Below, piece by piece: positions 24,537-37,200 of a DNA stretch of 64,000 bases. This DNA comes from Craterostigma plantagineum. Lineage: Eukaryota > Streptophyta > Magnoliopsida > Lamiales > Linderniaceae. How positions within the stretch are numbered: the stretch's first letter is position 1; the number at the start of each line of letters is the position of its first letter. The notes under the pieces were generated by a model that saw only the letters and a program-made list of their open reading frames with translations, ran no database searches and was not told the origin of the DNA. The DNA lies in assembly GCA_027422505.1 (NCBI GenBank), contig JAPQWV010000001.1:1736001-1800000 (forward strand). The letters are read 5' to 3'. The position numbers and the translations under genes are program-made.

Positions 24537-25830
24537 ATGGCGCCCGAGCTCAACGTCAACTTCCCCACGAAAATCACAGACAAGAAAAAAGCCTACGTAA
24601 CATTCTTGGCCGGCGACGGCGACTACGTAAAGGGCGTGGTAGGCTTGGCCAAGGGTTTAAGGAAGGTGAAGAGCTCTTACCCCTTAGTCGTCGCCATCTT
24701 GCCCGACGTCCCCGACGACCACCGCGAAATTCTCAGGTCTCAGGGCTGCGTCGTCAAGGAGATCGAACCCATATACCCGCCGGAAAATCAGGTCCAATTC
24801 GCCATGGCTTATTACGTCATCAACTACTCCAAGCTTCGGATATGGAACGTACGTAAGCCAAGCCCTTTTCAAGAAAAGAGATGGGATCTTCTTCTTCCTT
24901 TTTTTTGCATTAGTTTTGTTGTTATTACATACAACTGCTTCTCTGCACTGCACGCAGTTCGAGGAGTATAGCAAGATGGTGTACCTCGACGCCGACATAC
25001 AAGTGTACGACAACATAGACCACCTCCTAGAAACTCCCAACGGCTATTTCTACGCCGTCATGGACTGCTTCTGCGAGAAAACGTGGAGCCATTCGAAGCA
25101 GTACTCCATCGGCTACTGCCAGCAGTGTCCCGACAAGGTGGCCTGGCCCGCCGAGGAGATGGGCTCGCCGCCGCCGCCTTTGTACTTCAACGCTGGGATG
25201 TTCGTCTTCGAGCCCAGCAAGGCCACGTACGAGGATCTCTTGGAGACACTTCGCATCACCCCACCTACGCCGTTTGCCGAGCAGGTAATGAAAGAACTCG
25301 AATATTGGTTCCTCTGTTTTGACTTTTTTTGAGTGATTAAATATGGAAAAAGAAAATGGCGATCGTAGGATTTCTTGAACATGTTCTTCAACCCCATTTA
25401 CAAGCCAATCCCACTCGTGTACAACCTCGTACTGGCGATGCTCTGGCGCCACCCTGAAAACGTCGAGCTTGAGAAGGTTAAGGTTGTCCACTACTGCGCA
25501 GCTGTAAGTTTTCTTTTTCTTTTTTTTTTTCTTACAGCGAACTCATTCTTCTTTTCCCTCTTTTTATCAGTGAATTTAAGTGTTTATTTGATTGAAAAGG
25601 GATCGAAGCCATGGAGATACACTGGCGTTGAAGCGAACATGGACAGAGAAGACATCAAAGTGCTCGTGGAAAAATGGTGGGATGTTTACAACGACGAGTC
25701 ATTAGATTATAAGGCAGATGAAGAAGAAGAAGAAACTTCTGCTGCTAATAATAGCTTGTCGAAGCCTTCGATTATGGCTTCCATGCCCGAGCCTGCGATT
25801 TCTTACATTCCTGCGCCTTCTGCTGCTTGA
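24537..25830 (+). CDS. GolS: Galactinol synthase (GT8 family)
   Basis: Four exons (24537-24848, 24958-25284, 25369-25503, 25600-25830) encode 334 aa, normal for the family. The enzyme joins UDP-galactose and myo-inositol to make galactinol, the first committed step to raffinose oligosaccharides in the cytosol. The GT8 metal-binding DxD is in YLDADIQVYDN. Family segments KAYVTFLAGDGDYVKGVVGL, PPPPLYFNAGMFVFEP and GSKPWRYTG are all present, and the protein ends with the diagnostic APSAA pentapeptide. A TATA box lies just upstream. An ATG at 24500 is out of frame but only 16 bp past the TATA box, so it is probably not in the mRNA. GolS genes are usually induced by drought, cold or heat; no element was proven here. 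Confidence 0.97.
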
Positions 25831-26085
25831 AGAAGATTGGGTTTCCTTATTATATGTATGGATAGCATTTAAAGGAATGTAAGAATTCTGCTGCGAGTTA
25901 GTGCTTTGTTTTTTACTACATCAGTAATAAAGAAGATACCTAATACTTGCTCTGTTTCCCCTGTTTTTTCCTTAACATTCCAAAAGATTGTGTAGTAAAT
26001 TACAATTGATCACCAATTGTTTTGGTGATGCAAATTACAGGAGAAAAAAAAAACTTACAGACAAACCAAATTCTTACTCTTGACG

Positions 26086-26087
<2 letters not shown>

Positions 26088-26123
<36 letters not shown>
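26088..26123. repeat. (CAT)12 microsatellite
   Basis: Twelve perfect CAT repeats lie just beyond the stop codon of the minus-strand membrane-protein gene, probably in its 3' UTR, and form a likely polymorphic marker. Confidence 0.9.
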
Positions 26124-26138
26124 ATATCATCATAATCT

Positions 26139-26753
26139 TCATGCAAATCTGACTTGTGGCCTGAATTTATCACTGAAGCTTCGATGATCGGCCGGCCTGG
26201 GAATTCCTTCATTATCACCATGCTCGTCTGCAAATCTCACTTGCGGCTTGAATTTACCATTGAAGTTACTCTGACGATTATGATCATCGTGACGATGATC
26301 ATAAGGTGGATGCTGCTTTATATCATCGCTTTCCTTGTTATTACCATTCGCCTTATTACCAGAAAAATTCGTCTTCCTATCAAGACCAAACTCAATATCA
26401 CCATGATCCTTGAAGTTGGGCGACTTATGCCTCGATTCCCACTCTCGAGGGCCAAACCCGCCGTCGATCTGCCGCTGCTTTTCCGGCGGCGCCGCCCTAG
26501 CGTGGTGGTTCTCCGCCCTGACGCGGTGGTGCCGCCTGCTCAAGAATCGACCCAAGACGCAAGAACCCACGGAAATAGCTGCGATCACGGCCAACACTAT
26601 AAATACTTGAGAAAACGAACCGTTGCTGTTAGTGTGAGAAGTGCTGCTGCTCATCGTGGGCTGTGATCTTGTGAGAGGAATATATCCATTATATGGATAT
26701 AATTCAATAGGCTGATGTGACATTCTTATTGGTATTGAATGTTTCCTATTCAA
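26139..26753 (-). CDS. Small single-pass membrane protein, unknown function
   Basis: The ORF encodes 204 aa from the Met at 26753, or 194 aa from the second Met. A Ser/Thr-rich N-terminus is followed by one transmembrane helix (about 49-70) and a basic, His/Asn/Asp-rich hydrophilic tail. The tail carries a repeated motif, FKPQVRFA near 167 and FRPQVRFA at the C-terminus, which suggests a short linear binding site. No catalytic domain is visible. It is convergent with galactinol synthase, 308 bp apart. I believe the gene is real because of the ordered TM and tail-repeat structure, but I cannot name it. Confidence 0.6.
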   Translation of the reverse strand: MNRKHSIPIRMSHQPIELYPYNGYIPLTRSQPTMSSSTSHTNSNGSFSQVFIVLAVIAAISVGSCVLGRFLSRRHHRVRAENHHARAAPPEKQRQIDGGFGPREWESRHKSPNFKDHGDIEFGLDRKTNFSGNKANGNNKESDDIKQHPPYDHRHDDHNRQSNFNGKFKPQVRFADEHGDNEGIPRPADHRSFSDKFRPQVRFA

Positions 26754-27087
26754 GACTTCGGTTGAATAGCTTCCGATGAATTTAATTAGTTAAATGTTCG
26801 TTGAGTGGAAGCAAAGTAAAGATCACACATGAGATGAAGTATCGAGGGAGGAATGAAGCAAGGCTCACAGTTTTTGATTGCTTCGTTACTCGGTTTTTGT
26901 AGATATGTTCTTTATTTTATATTTAATCTATATTGTAATGTCAAAGAGGGAATATCAATATGTAGTACTTCTCTAAATTCAAGAGTTTTGTGCCAAACAT
27001 TTTTTAATAACAAGGAACGTTAATATTCTTCCGTGTTGAAGAGTAAAAGAAACATTTTGGGCTTTGGTGAAAGGTTGGTGTACAAAG
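26754..27087. other. Upstream flank of the membrane-protein gene
   Basis: Probable promoter and leader of the minus-strand gene. Nothing else is seen. Confidence 0.4.
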
Positions 27088-28289
27088 TAGGGGTGGTTCG
27101 GTACGGTATACCATATCAAAACTGTGATACCGTATACCGTACCAAAATTTGGGTATCGAAAAAATCATACCAATATCATACCAAAATTTCGGTATATCTT
27201 AAATTTCGAAACGGTATCATACCGAAATTTCGGTATGGTATCGGTATCATACCTTCTATACCATTCACACAGAGGGTTTTTTATCATGCGTGTCTCGTAA
27301 TTCGTTAATTCGTTGTTTTCGAATTTTTAGTCAATTCAAAATCCTTAGACCACAATAAGATGGATTATTAATGCCATATTTTTCAAAATAAAAAGATTTT
27401 TAATTCATAAAATAACATTAAATAATTTACATATTTTAGTCATCTCCTTGTAGGGCAAAGAACTTTACATAACCACAAAATACAACTTTATATACAAATT
27501 AATTAAAACGAAACGGCTATTTAAAAGAATTAGTGAAGATTAACAAAAAGTTGGGTATAGTTAATAATTTATGGGCTAATTAAATTTATGAAGATCCTTA
27601 TAACATTTTTATTCATTTTATATTTATTTGAAATAATATGATATATGTAGGTGTATATATATATAATATTAAAGATTTTGGTATTTCGGTATTTCGGTAT
27701 AATCGGTATACCTAATTTTTAAAATTTTCATACCATTACCGTACCGAAAAAATTTTCATACCATTACCGTACGAAAATTTTCGGTACGGTATCATACCTT
27801 ACCAAAAACTTCGGTATACCAAAATTTTTTATATTTCCGGTACGTTTCGATACGACAAGGACGGTATATCGGTATTTCGGTATGTTTCAGTGGCGACCCT
27901 CAATTCTAATACTAATTGTGGCGGATTTCCGCAACGTAAGCCGCGGAAGGCCCGTCTAATTAAAACTTTTCTAAAATAAAATATATTAATATACATTGGC
28001 CGTAGCCCCAAAATATCGAAATATTAAAACTAACGTCGATTCACAGGTCGCATCCATGTACGGCCCCGCCCTCAAAAGTCCGTGGAGCACCGCCGGCAGC
28101 CCGCCTCAGCCGCGACGCGCACCAGCGTCGGGCTCGGTACCTACAACACGTAAACTGAGCTCCTTGCCCAGTAGGTGAAACATGCATGTATGCAACGTGC
28201 GCTCGATCCCATCCCATGAACCTCACGACATGCACGCTCGACCCTGATCACGACCTATCACATCTCACAACTCGTGATTTGACAACTCA

Positions 28290-28760
28290 CACACTCGGGC
28301 GGCAAACTCAGGTCTCGCTAGAGTGGCACTCACCCAACGCGCGGGCGGCCAACTCAGGTAACGTTAGAGTTAGCTCTCACCCAACGCTCGGGCGGCCAAC
28401 TCAGGTCTCGCTAGAGTGGCACTCACCCAAGTAACATCATAACGCTCACTTCCATCGCTACCCTATCTTAGCTCCCTAGGTCGGACTATGCACCTCATAA
28501 CTGAACCTACAGCACCAACCGTAGAGTCCGAGCGGCACCAACCACTCATCTCGACGGCACTAACCGTCACCAGCGGCACCAACCACTGGTCATACCGGCA
28601 CCAACCGGTCACATAAAAATGGGGCGGCACCAACCACCCGTCTCGACGGCACCAACCGTCATCAGCGGCACCAACCACTGATCATACCGGCACCAACCGG
28701 TCACATAAAGCCGGGCGGCACCAACCACCCGCTCGACGGCACCAACCGTCAGGTGCACTA
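28290..28760. repeat. Tandem repeats inside the left LTR
   Basis: Two arrays are present. Around 28295-28430 there are three units of about 55 bp containing GGGCGGCCAACTCAGGT. From about 28500 to 28755 there are about 2.5 units of roughly 105 bp, built from subrepeats such as CGGCACCAACCAC. The right LTR has a different, shorter repeat region at the comparable place (31260-31460). Confidence 0.75.
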
Positions 28761-29109
28761 GTACCAACCTCAACTCGACTCAGAGTCGACGACCAAAATC
28801 GGTCACATCTACCCACTCACGCCTCGCGCCGACACCGTAAGGTGTCACCGTGCCAACACGGTCAACCTCTCACACTAAAGTGTCGTGCACATGCCATGCA
28901 GTGCAAATAACAGATATGTAATATCCAAAAATATTTAATACATAAATCATGTACTCCATGAGATTCAAATAATCATATAATCACGTAATCACATAAACAC
29001 ATAATTCACATAGCGTTTACGTGCCGTAGGTGAGTTTCACCTACTTGACATTCGAAGCTTTAACAGTCGATTGGTCTCCCTAACGAAATACCGAAGTCCT
29101 TGCAACGTA

Positions 29110-29374
29110 CTTCCTCCGTCCCACTTATTTCTTCCCATCTTTCTATTTCGGGCGTCCCACATAATTCTTCCCATTTCCATTTTTGGTAAAAAGTTATCCC
29201 ACTAATTAAACTAATTACACCATTAATATTAAAAAAAGTCTTCTCGATTTGCGTGTCTACTAATAACTTTTCTCTCTCCATACTTCAAAAGGTGTACTAT
29301 AATATTAAAATAACGTGATTTCTTAATCTCCGTGCCCACTAATCTTCGGGAACATTTAAATGGAACGGAGGTAG
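29110..29374. mobile_element. Stowaway-type MITE
   Basis: The ends read CTTCCTCCGTCCCA and, inverted, CTACCTCCGTTCCA, the Stowaway/Tc1-mariner signature. The element is flanked by TA at 29108-29109 and 29375-29376. It is 265 bp long, lies inside the left LTR only and has no coding capacity. Confidence 0.88.
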
Positions 29375-32300
29375 TAACTCAATGTTTTTCTCTACTGAAG
29401 TCAATAAATATAGGTCATTTAAGAAATGATTATAACTACCTATCAACATAACTTGATTAGAATAAATTTATCTCCTATTTTAATATTATTACTCATGATT
29501 AACGACAATTCTAGAGCACACTTAGGATTAGAGTGTAACATATTTTCATACATGTGGAAGAAAGAATCAATTATCGAGTGGTGGTATAAACCACGTTTGA
29601 TCAGCTGAAAGTATCTAATCATAAAGCATATATACATGTGTTCTTCGTACGTTTTTGGTATTTATACTAATAAACAAAATCATAAACTCTGAACAGTACT
29701 TACACGTTAAATACATAGAGCTGCTTAGGGTGAAGATACGAATGAACATAAAGTGTGGATGAAAGATGATGATCAAAGTTAAAAACGAGACTTATACATG
29801 CTTATTTGTATGAAATTTAAAAAGAGATTCAAATATTACTTAAACTCTTATGAACTCAAACCGCAACTCCAAATTTAAGGGTTTTCCATACCTAATAGAT
29901 TCGAACTCCTCCTATATGATTATCATGTAACCAAATAGAGACATGTGCATCGAAGTTACAAATTAAGCAAGTATATAGAGATCTTAGCATACCTTAAATC
30001 ATCAAGTATCTAAGCTCGTTGGAAACTCCTTTCTTCCTTAGTTGTTAATTTCGTGTTTTCCTACCCTTCAAATGAGGGTTTTGAGCGTATTGTACTTGAT
30101 ATATTATATTCAAATGCATAGGAGTTCGTGTGACATGACTAAGTGGTGATCTTTATTTTTCCTAAACCTCAAGTAACGTTTTTCATTGAACTTTATCTTT
30201 AAGCCTTGGCCCAACTTTTTGAAGATTTAGTTTGGCCCATCTCAAACCTTTCTATCAATATTATTTTTGATATTTCTTTGATTAGATTTTGAAATAGTTT
30301 TGGGCTATAGAAATTTATATTTTTACTTTGCAACTTATTTTCTTATCAAACATCCCATTACGCCGAATTGCATACTTAATTACATCAAAATTCCGTATTA
30401 AAATTTATGGGTCTTACAATCTCCCCCCCCCCCCTTAAAAGGAATTTCGCCCCCGAAATTCTGTGGTAGGGAGCTCGAATTCAGCTCTATAACTAGACTT
30501 GCCCATCTATCTACTATGTCATTATTCCTATTTAACTATGCTTCCGCTGCGCACTCTAACTAGCAATAGTAATTCCTCATCTACAATTAGTCACATAGAC
30601 AGGCACATTATTGTAATCACATAATTGCGTCAAACTTAACACTTACAGGTAAGGCTGATCCTCCACGCTTTTGAGCGGCCGTACATGGACAGTCTACAGA
30701 ATATATATCCTAAGCTCTGATACCACCTGTGACGATCCTCATTCTCTAATCAAAATTAGTGGCGGATTTTCGCAACGTAAGTCGCGGAAGACCCGTCTAA
30801 CAAAAACAATTTCTTAAATAAAATACATTGCAACTAACGTCATCTACACGTCATCCCTGGAACGGGCTGTAGCCCCAAAATATTCAAAACCCTAACGTCG
30901 CTCCACATGTCGCATCCATGTACAGCCCCGTCCTCAAAAGTCCGTGGAGCACCGCCGTCAGCCCGCCTCAGCCGCGACGCGCATCAGCGTCGGGCTCGTT
31001 ACCTACAACACGTAAACACTGAGCTATTGCCCAGTAGGTGAAATAGTGCACATGCACGTGTGACTCACTCACGTTCACTCACCCCCAATTCTCGCCAATG
31101 CAATGCCACTCATCATCACTCATCACTCATCACAACCGGGGATACACTCACCACCTCACAGCGGGCCCCGGACTTCATACTATGCACCATCACGCGAAAT
31201 CACTACCACGATCACGAACACAACCACAACACGATCACAACACTACGGCAGTGGCCTACACTGAGCAGCCTCCCTGAGCCATATCAGGTCACACTCTCAG
31301 GTCGCCTCTTCTGCCCAAATGCGGTGCCCACGCTGGTAGCCTATACCAGGTCCCGTAAGGGTACCCAGGTCGCACCCTCCAGGTCGCCTCCTCCCGCATA
31401 CGATAGCGTGGCCTACACTAGCTAGCCTACTTGGGGATGTCCCAAGTCGCTCCTTTCTAGGTCGCCCTCAATCTGCGGCATAATGTCCAACGGGCCAATG
31501 GCTCACCGTCACAGGCGCTGATGCACAGCAGATGCCCACACTCATGACTCCTCTACGGGTCGACAGCCAAATCGGCTACTCGCTCACTAGGTACAATACA
31601 GTACCACCGTTCCACCACGGTACACTTCATGAATGACGTGTAATGCAGATGCAAGCATTTAATGTGGTAATACATGATATCGTGACGCCACATAAAAATG
31701 CACGTAAACACATAAAACACATAATTCATCAAAGCACATAAATTCACATAGATACCAGTTATGTGTTTACGCGTTGTAGATGAATAATTCACCTACCTGT
31801 CCTCCGTAAAATTAGCAGTCAATCAACCTTGGTAAATCCCTAGGGTTTCGAATCTCTGAACATGAAAGCGTTATCACATCAGGATAATTGCTAAGTCAAG
31901 TAAGCCTAAAAATTCCGGAACCCTAATTATCGAAAACCCTAAAAATATCGAAAGTTGCTAAATACTGAAAACCCTTTGTATGCATGCCGAAAAATGTTTC
32001 CTAATAACACTTGAGTGCTGAAATCATGATGGAGAATGCCGAAACTTTCGGTTGAAATCCTCTGTCCCATAATCTCTGTCCCATTTCCTGTCTCACTCTG
32101 TTAAAATTGATTTTATAATTATCGAAAAATATATGATATGGATATCAAATCGATCGTCACTAAATAAGGAATAAATTGAATGTGTTTATTTATTTTAACC
32201 ATATAAATCCCATGCATTATCGACGATTTTATGGTTTGGTGGAATATAGGATTAAAAGAATTAATAAATAAAAAGAAATTTTGTGAACTGTCAGATTTAA

Positions 32301-33269
32301 ATTTAACGGATCTGATTATTTGGGACATAGAGGGGGACACAATTTGTGAGACAGATGATTTCATGCGCGAAACTTTTCCTTCAAGAATATTGAAAACTTA
32401 AACATACACTGCCGAAAACCGTAACGAGAAACCGTTGATAACCTAACATATCTAAAAGTGTATATGTCTATAAAATCTTCTTCATTAATTTGAAACACGA
32501 TAAAGCATCTTATAATGAGCCAGACCCTAAATCGAATGTTCAAATCTTTTAAGCATCTCATTAATTGTTCTAAGAAAACTAATAATCTAAGCATGAAATA
32601 GATGACTTCGAAATCTGGGACTTAAATTTCAACACACATGATTTCCGAGAATCTCCTATGGTCATCAAATAATGGCATAAGAATAAATATACATATTAAA
32701 AGCATATTAAGCATGCTAAACACGAGAACTTTTACATACCTCACGTCGGAAACTATGAATTTCAACCCTCTATGTTTATTGAACTCTCGTTGAGACTTAA
32801 ACACCCTCTGCTCGAAATTCTTCTTCGTTAATGAGGGCTTCTTCACGTATATGTTCAAGATATACATGAATTCTTCGTAGTGTGTGAGAGATGGGACAAC
32901 TAGGTGAATGGTGTTTGACGTGTTTTACCTTAGCCTTAAGTAATATGTTATGCCTTATCAAACTTTATTATTGTTGGCCTTTAATTAATTTGATTGGGCC
33001 ATTATCTTATTTAGTTTATTCATGGAGCTTAGTTTATTAATTTGTTGGGTTGAATTCCTTTGGGTAGGATATATATTTGGGCCGAATTATATACATTTTG
33101 GGCTTCAAGAAATATATATATTATTCAACTTCTATTTATATTTTTTTCACCCAAAATTTTGGATTAATATTTCGAAACTTCTAAGTTAAATTTAAATATT
33201 CACTCTGCTAAATTATATCAAAACCCCGTATTAAATTTTTTTACGGGTATTACAGTTTCCCCAGCCCTA

Positions 33270-34261
33270 GACTACCGTGTGAAAACTTTTACTTTGTTAC
33301 ATATTACAATTATAATATCTGTCACTACTATCTTTTGCTTGTTTGTGATGATTATGTTCTGAATAGTTCAAATAGATATATGTTTTCATCACTGTAAAGT
33401 TTCCGAATATTATCAATATCAATTATCATCCATCTCTTGCTTTAATGAATGGGCCCATTCATACATAATAATTAAACTGGCCCATTAATACAAGCCCACA
33501 TCGTGCTCGCATCACATTAGATGATTAGAAACGTGAAGACAAGTGCGAAGGTAAATTATTGCAAAAGTAAAAATTTGTTAATAGTCTAAACGGAATAATA
33601 GTGAATTGAGTTGCACACATTCCTTTTTTTATGTTCTTTTTACGTTGTGAGACTATGAATCAAGTAGGATAATGGGAATATGTCTTTGCAAAATGATTAT
33701 AGTAGTTATTTCACATTGCAAAAGGTATGTGAATTGGAAGCTTCTTCAATAATGGGAAAGGACTCAAAAAATTAATATTAGTATTGTTTGCATATCTTAT
33801 ATTGTGTGCATAAAATAGAAAAGGATTCGTTGGTGATTTTATTATTAATAATTAATATTTATTCAATAAAAAAGTAAACATACTAAATATAGAAATTGAT
33901 AGTTTTTATGTGGCTAATACTGGAATCATATTGTAATGCTTATTTTTAGTAATTATTCCATAAAAAATCCAATCGATTTTGAAACGATAGAGTCTGTCAC
34001 CTAATAAAATAGAAAGACGTGATAATGCAATGAAGTATTTATCGATAAAATAACAAGTATAATATTAATTGTGGACTAATTAAGTCCAAGTCCTCGTCAG
34101 CACACTGACGTGGTTCCCATTACTATCTTCGTCCGTAAGAAAAAATCAGGAATTGGCATAAACTATCTTTTACACTTTGCCTATTCAGTCATTGTGGTGT
34201 GATTATATACAGGCGAGCTTGCTCTTCTTCAGCGGTTGTGTGAAATCTTCACCTACGAGCC
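33270..34261. other. Upstream region of nucleoredoxin
   Basis: AT-rich sequence with no supported gene. The promoter and leader of the nucleoredoxin gene should lie in the last few hundred bases. Confidence 0.45.
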
Positions 34262-37200
34262 ATGGAGACCTCAGAAATCGTCGATCTTAGTGCTGTTTTG
34301 TGCTCCTCAAACAGGGACTTTCTTGTGCGGAATAACGGCGATCAGGTCAGCTGAAGATGTGGTTCCAATGGGCTAGTTACGAGCTCGTTCTAATCGGATG
34401 GATGTTTATCCTTTTTCTTAGTTTAATATTTTGGTTCGCTGTTCATATCATGATGCTGTGGGATCGGTTGAGAAACACCTATTGAAGTATATCAATTTTC
34501 TGAAGAACAAAGCTGTCGATGAATTTGCAGGTGAAAGTCGACGATGGTTTGAAGGGCAAAGTAGTTGGGCTGTATTTCTCTGCGTCATGGTGTGGGCCGT
34601 GCCACAGATTCACTCCCAAACTGGTGGAAGCTTACGATGAACTCCATCAACAAGGAAGCAATTTCGAGGTCGTCTTCGTTTCTGGCGACGAAGACAGCGA
34701 ATCGTTCGATTCGTACTTCTCTAAGATGCCTTGGCTTGCCATTCCATTCTCTGATTCCGAGGCCCGCGAACAGCTCAACGAACTGTTCGGCGTGAGTGGA
34801 ATTCCCCACCTTGTGATCCTCGACGAGGATGGTCGTATACTAACCAGCGAAGGGGTCGAAGTCATCCATGAAAACGGATCAGAAGGCTACCCTTTTACCT
34901 CAGAACACATCGAGAAACTGAAAGGACAAGAAGAAGAAGCTAGGAGGAATCAGTCGCTGAAGTCCTTACTCTTGTCCAAATCTCGGGACTATGTGATTGC
35001 AGCAGATGGGAGAAAGGTCCCAAAACTTCTCCGTTCGTCTGCTTTGGTCGTTTTCGTTCTGTGACTGAATTTTCTTTTACATCGTCTTACGTATTAGGTA
35101 CTTATTTCTGACCTGGAAGGTAAAACGGTCGGCCTCTATTTCGCCTTGCTGACTTATCGAGGATGCATGGAGTTCAACTCAAAGCTCGCCGACGTTTACA
35201 GAAGCTTGAGAGAATCTGGCGAGGAATTCGAAATCGTGATGATACCCCTCGACGAGGATGATTCATCTTTTAAAGAAGGATTCGAAAGCCTTCCATGGCT
35301 GTCGTTGCCCGTCAAGGATAAGCTCCGCGATAAGCTGCTTCGATACTTCGAAGTCAACAGCCTCCCCGCCGTTGTGGTAATTGGGCCCGATGGCAAGACG
35401 CTTCACTTGAACGTCGGCGAAGCTATCGAGGAACACGGCGCCAAGGCCTACCCTTTCACGCCCGAGAAATTCGCCGAGCTCGAAGAATTAGACAAGGCAA
35501 AGCTTGAAGCGCAGACCCTAGAATCTATCTTGGTGTTGGGCGATCTTGATTTTGTGATCGGAAAAGACAGCGTTAAGGTAAGAAAAAATCCATAACCCAT
35601 ATCTTCTATAACGCCAAAAATTCAAGAAATCGAAGAAAAACTTCAATTCATTCGTAAAGCTGACTTCTTTATTAATGTGTTCAAGTCAATTCAAGCCAAG
35701 CCATTCATTTTTCAGGAGAGAATTACGTAAATAGTGTTATTTTGATAATCTAATTACAAAACTAGTTGACTTTTTAAAACTATTACAAAACTAATAAACT
35801 TTTTAAAGTCTAACTATCATTATTTTCATTTGTACCACAAAATATGTAAAACTACAAATTAATATTATCTTAAACTAACATAAAATTTGTTAATAATACC
35901 AAACTCATTTTTACCAAACTCATTTTTTATTTTTTATCCAAATATAATTAACTAAAGAAATAAATGAAATGAAAATAAACGTAATCTAACTTACACTCCC
36001 ATGTGATTAAAATAAAATAATAATTATTTTTAAAAACATGCTTTTACTATTGTTTTATTAGTTACAATCAACGAAAATTAAAAATCGAACAATCTCACAA
36101 TTACATGGACAACGAGTGTTCTTGTTCCTGGTAAACCATACCGTCCCCTCAAGTTAATCATGCCAGTCAAGTATATTATTATTTAATAATTGCTGTATTT
36201 TTTTTAGGTTCGCAAGTATTTGGAAGTTCAGTTAATATGCTCCAAATGATTTTAAATTGAAATATTAGAGACAATGTATTCTTCCCGGTTTGAATTTTCA
36301 TTAAGGGATCATGATGGAAGACTCTTTTTCATTTGGTAAAAGACAAAAACTGGACGTAATCGAACATGATGGTTTCTAGATTAAATAGATCGAAAGACTC
36401 ACAAGAAACGTTCAGGGTAATGTTGATAGTTGTCAAATCTTTCCGCAAAATTAATCTTTATTACATTACGATTATTTGAATATTTTGAGGATTATGAATT
36501 TTTTATTTATTTATGCGTTAATACTACTTTTCAAATATTAAGCAAAAATAATAATTATTATAATAACAATAATATAGTTTAGTTGAAAGTAGTATCTTTT
36601 ATTCACGTCGAAATTTGTTGTATACATGTTAAATTTTTTGTCGTTAAAAATGAATTGTGGTGAATTATATAATTATTAGTAATTATGTTACTAACTTAAA
36701 CTAATAACTGTGAAAATATTGTAGTTTTGAAGAGTTTTGTAGTGAAAATGAAAAGAATAATAATTAAAATTAAAAAGTTTATTAGTTTTGTAATAGTTTT
36801 AAAAACTCAACTAGTTTTGTAATTAGATAATCAAAATAACACTATTTACGTAATTCTCTCCATTTTTCAGGTCCCCATTTCTGACCTCGTCGGAAAAGAC
36901 ATACTCCTCTACTTCTCCGCCCACTGGTGCCCGCCGTGCCGTGCGTTTCTCCCTATGCTCAAAGAAGCCTACCAAAAGATCAACGAAGAACACAACCAAA
37001 AGCTCGAAGTCATATTCATCTCCAGCGACAGAGACCAAGCTTCCTTCGACGAGTTCTTCGCTACGATGCCATGGCTAGCCCTACCCTTCGGCGACCCAAG
37101 GAAGCAGTCGCTGAGCCGCCTCTTCAAAGTCAAGGGAATCCCAATGGTCGCCGCCGTCGGCCCGACTGGGAAAACGGTGTCGACGGAGGTTCGTGAGCTC

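Larger units (their letters stand above)
27889..33254 (-). mobile_element. Complete non-autonomous LTR retroelement (LARD-like) with TSD GTTTC
   Basis: Two divergent LTRs of about 2.53 kb (27889-30418 and 30728-33254) flank only 309 bp of interior. On the minus strand, LTRs start TGTAA and end CGTCACA; the left copy has a T-to-A change at its terminal base. A primer-binding site TGGTATCAGAGC (complementary to initiator tRNA-Met) lies at 30725-30714. A polypurine tract lies beside the other LTR (complement of CTCCCCCC..., 30420-30436). The 5-bp duplication GTTTC sits at 27884-27888 and 33255-33259. No gag or pol is encoded, so movement would need proteins from another element. The LTR divergence indicates an old insertion. 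Confidence 0.88.
27088..33269. mobile_element. hAT-like foldback element (GGTAT-rich), split by an LTR element
   Basis: The left end TAGGGGTGGTTCGG (27088) and the right end, read inward as TAGGGCTGGGGAAAC from 33269, form imperfect terminal inverted repeats. Both arms are built from GGTATACC/ACCGAAATTTCGGT-type palindromic simple sequence (27090-27270 and 27680-27888). The element is interrupted after 27888 by an LTR retroelement; its last 15 bp or so (33255-33269) resume after it. Without the insertion it is about 0.8 kb. No 8-bp TSD was recognised. Confidence 0.55.

Noticed and set aside
24500..24856. Upstream out-of-frame ORF overlapping the galactinol synthase start
   Set aside because: Its ATG lies only 16 bp downstream of the TATA box, so transcription most likely starts after it. 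The ORF is a frame shadow of the GC-rich first exon.
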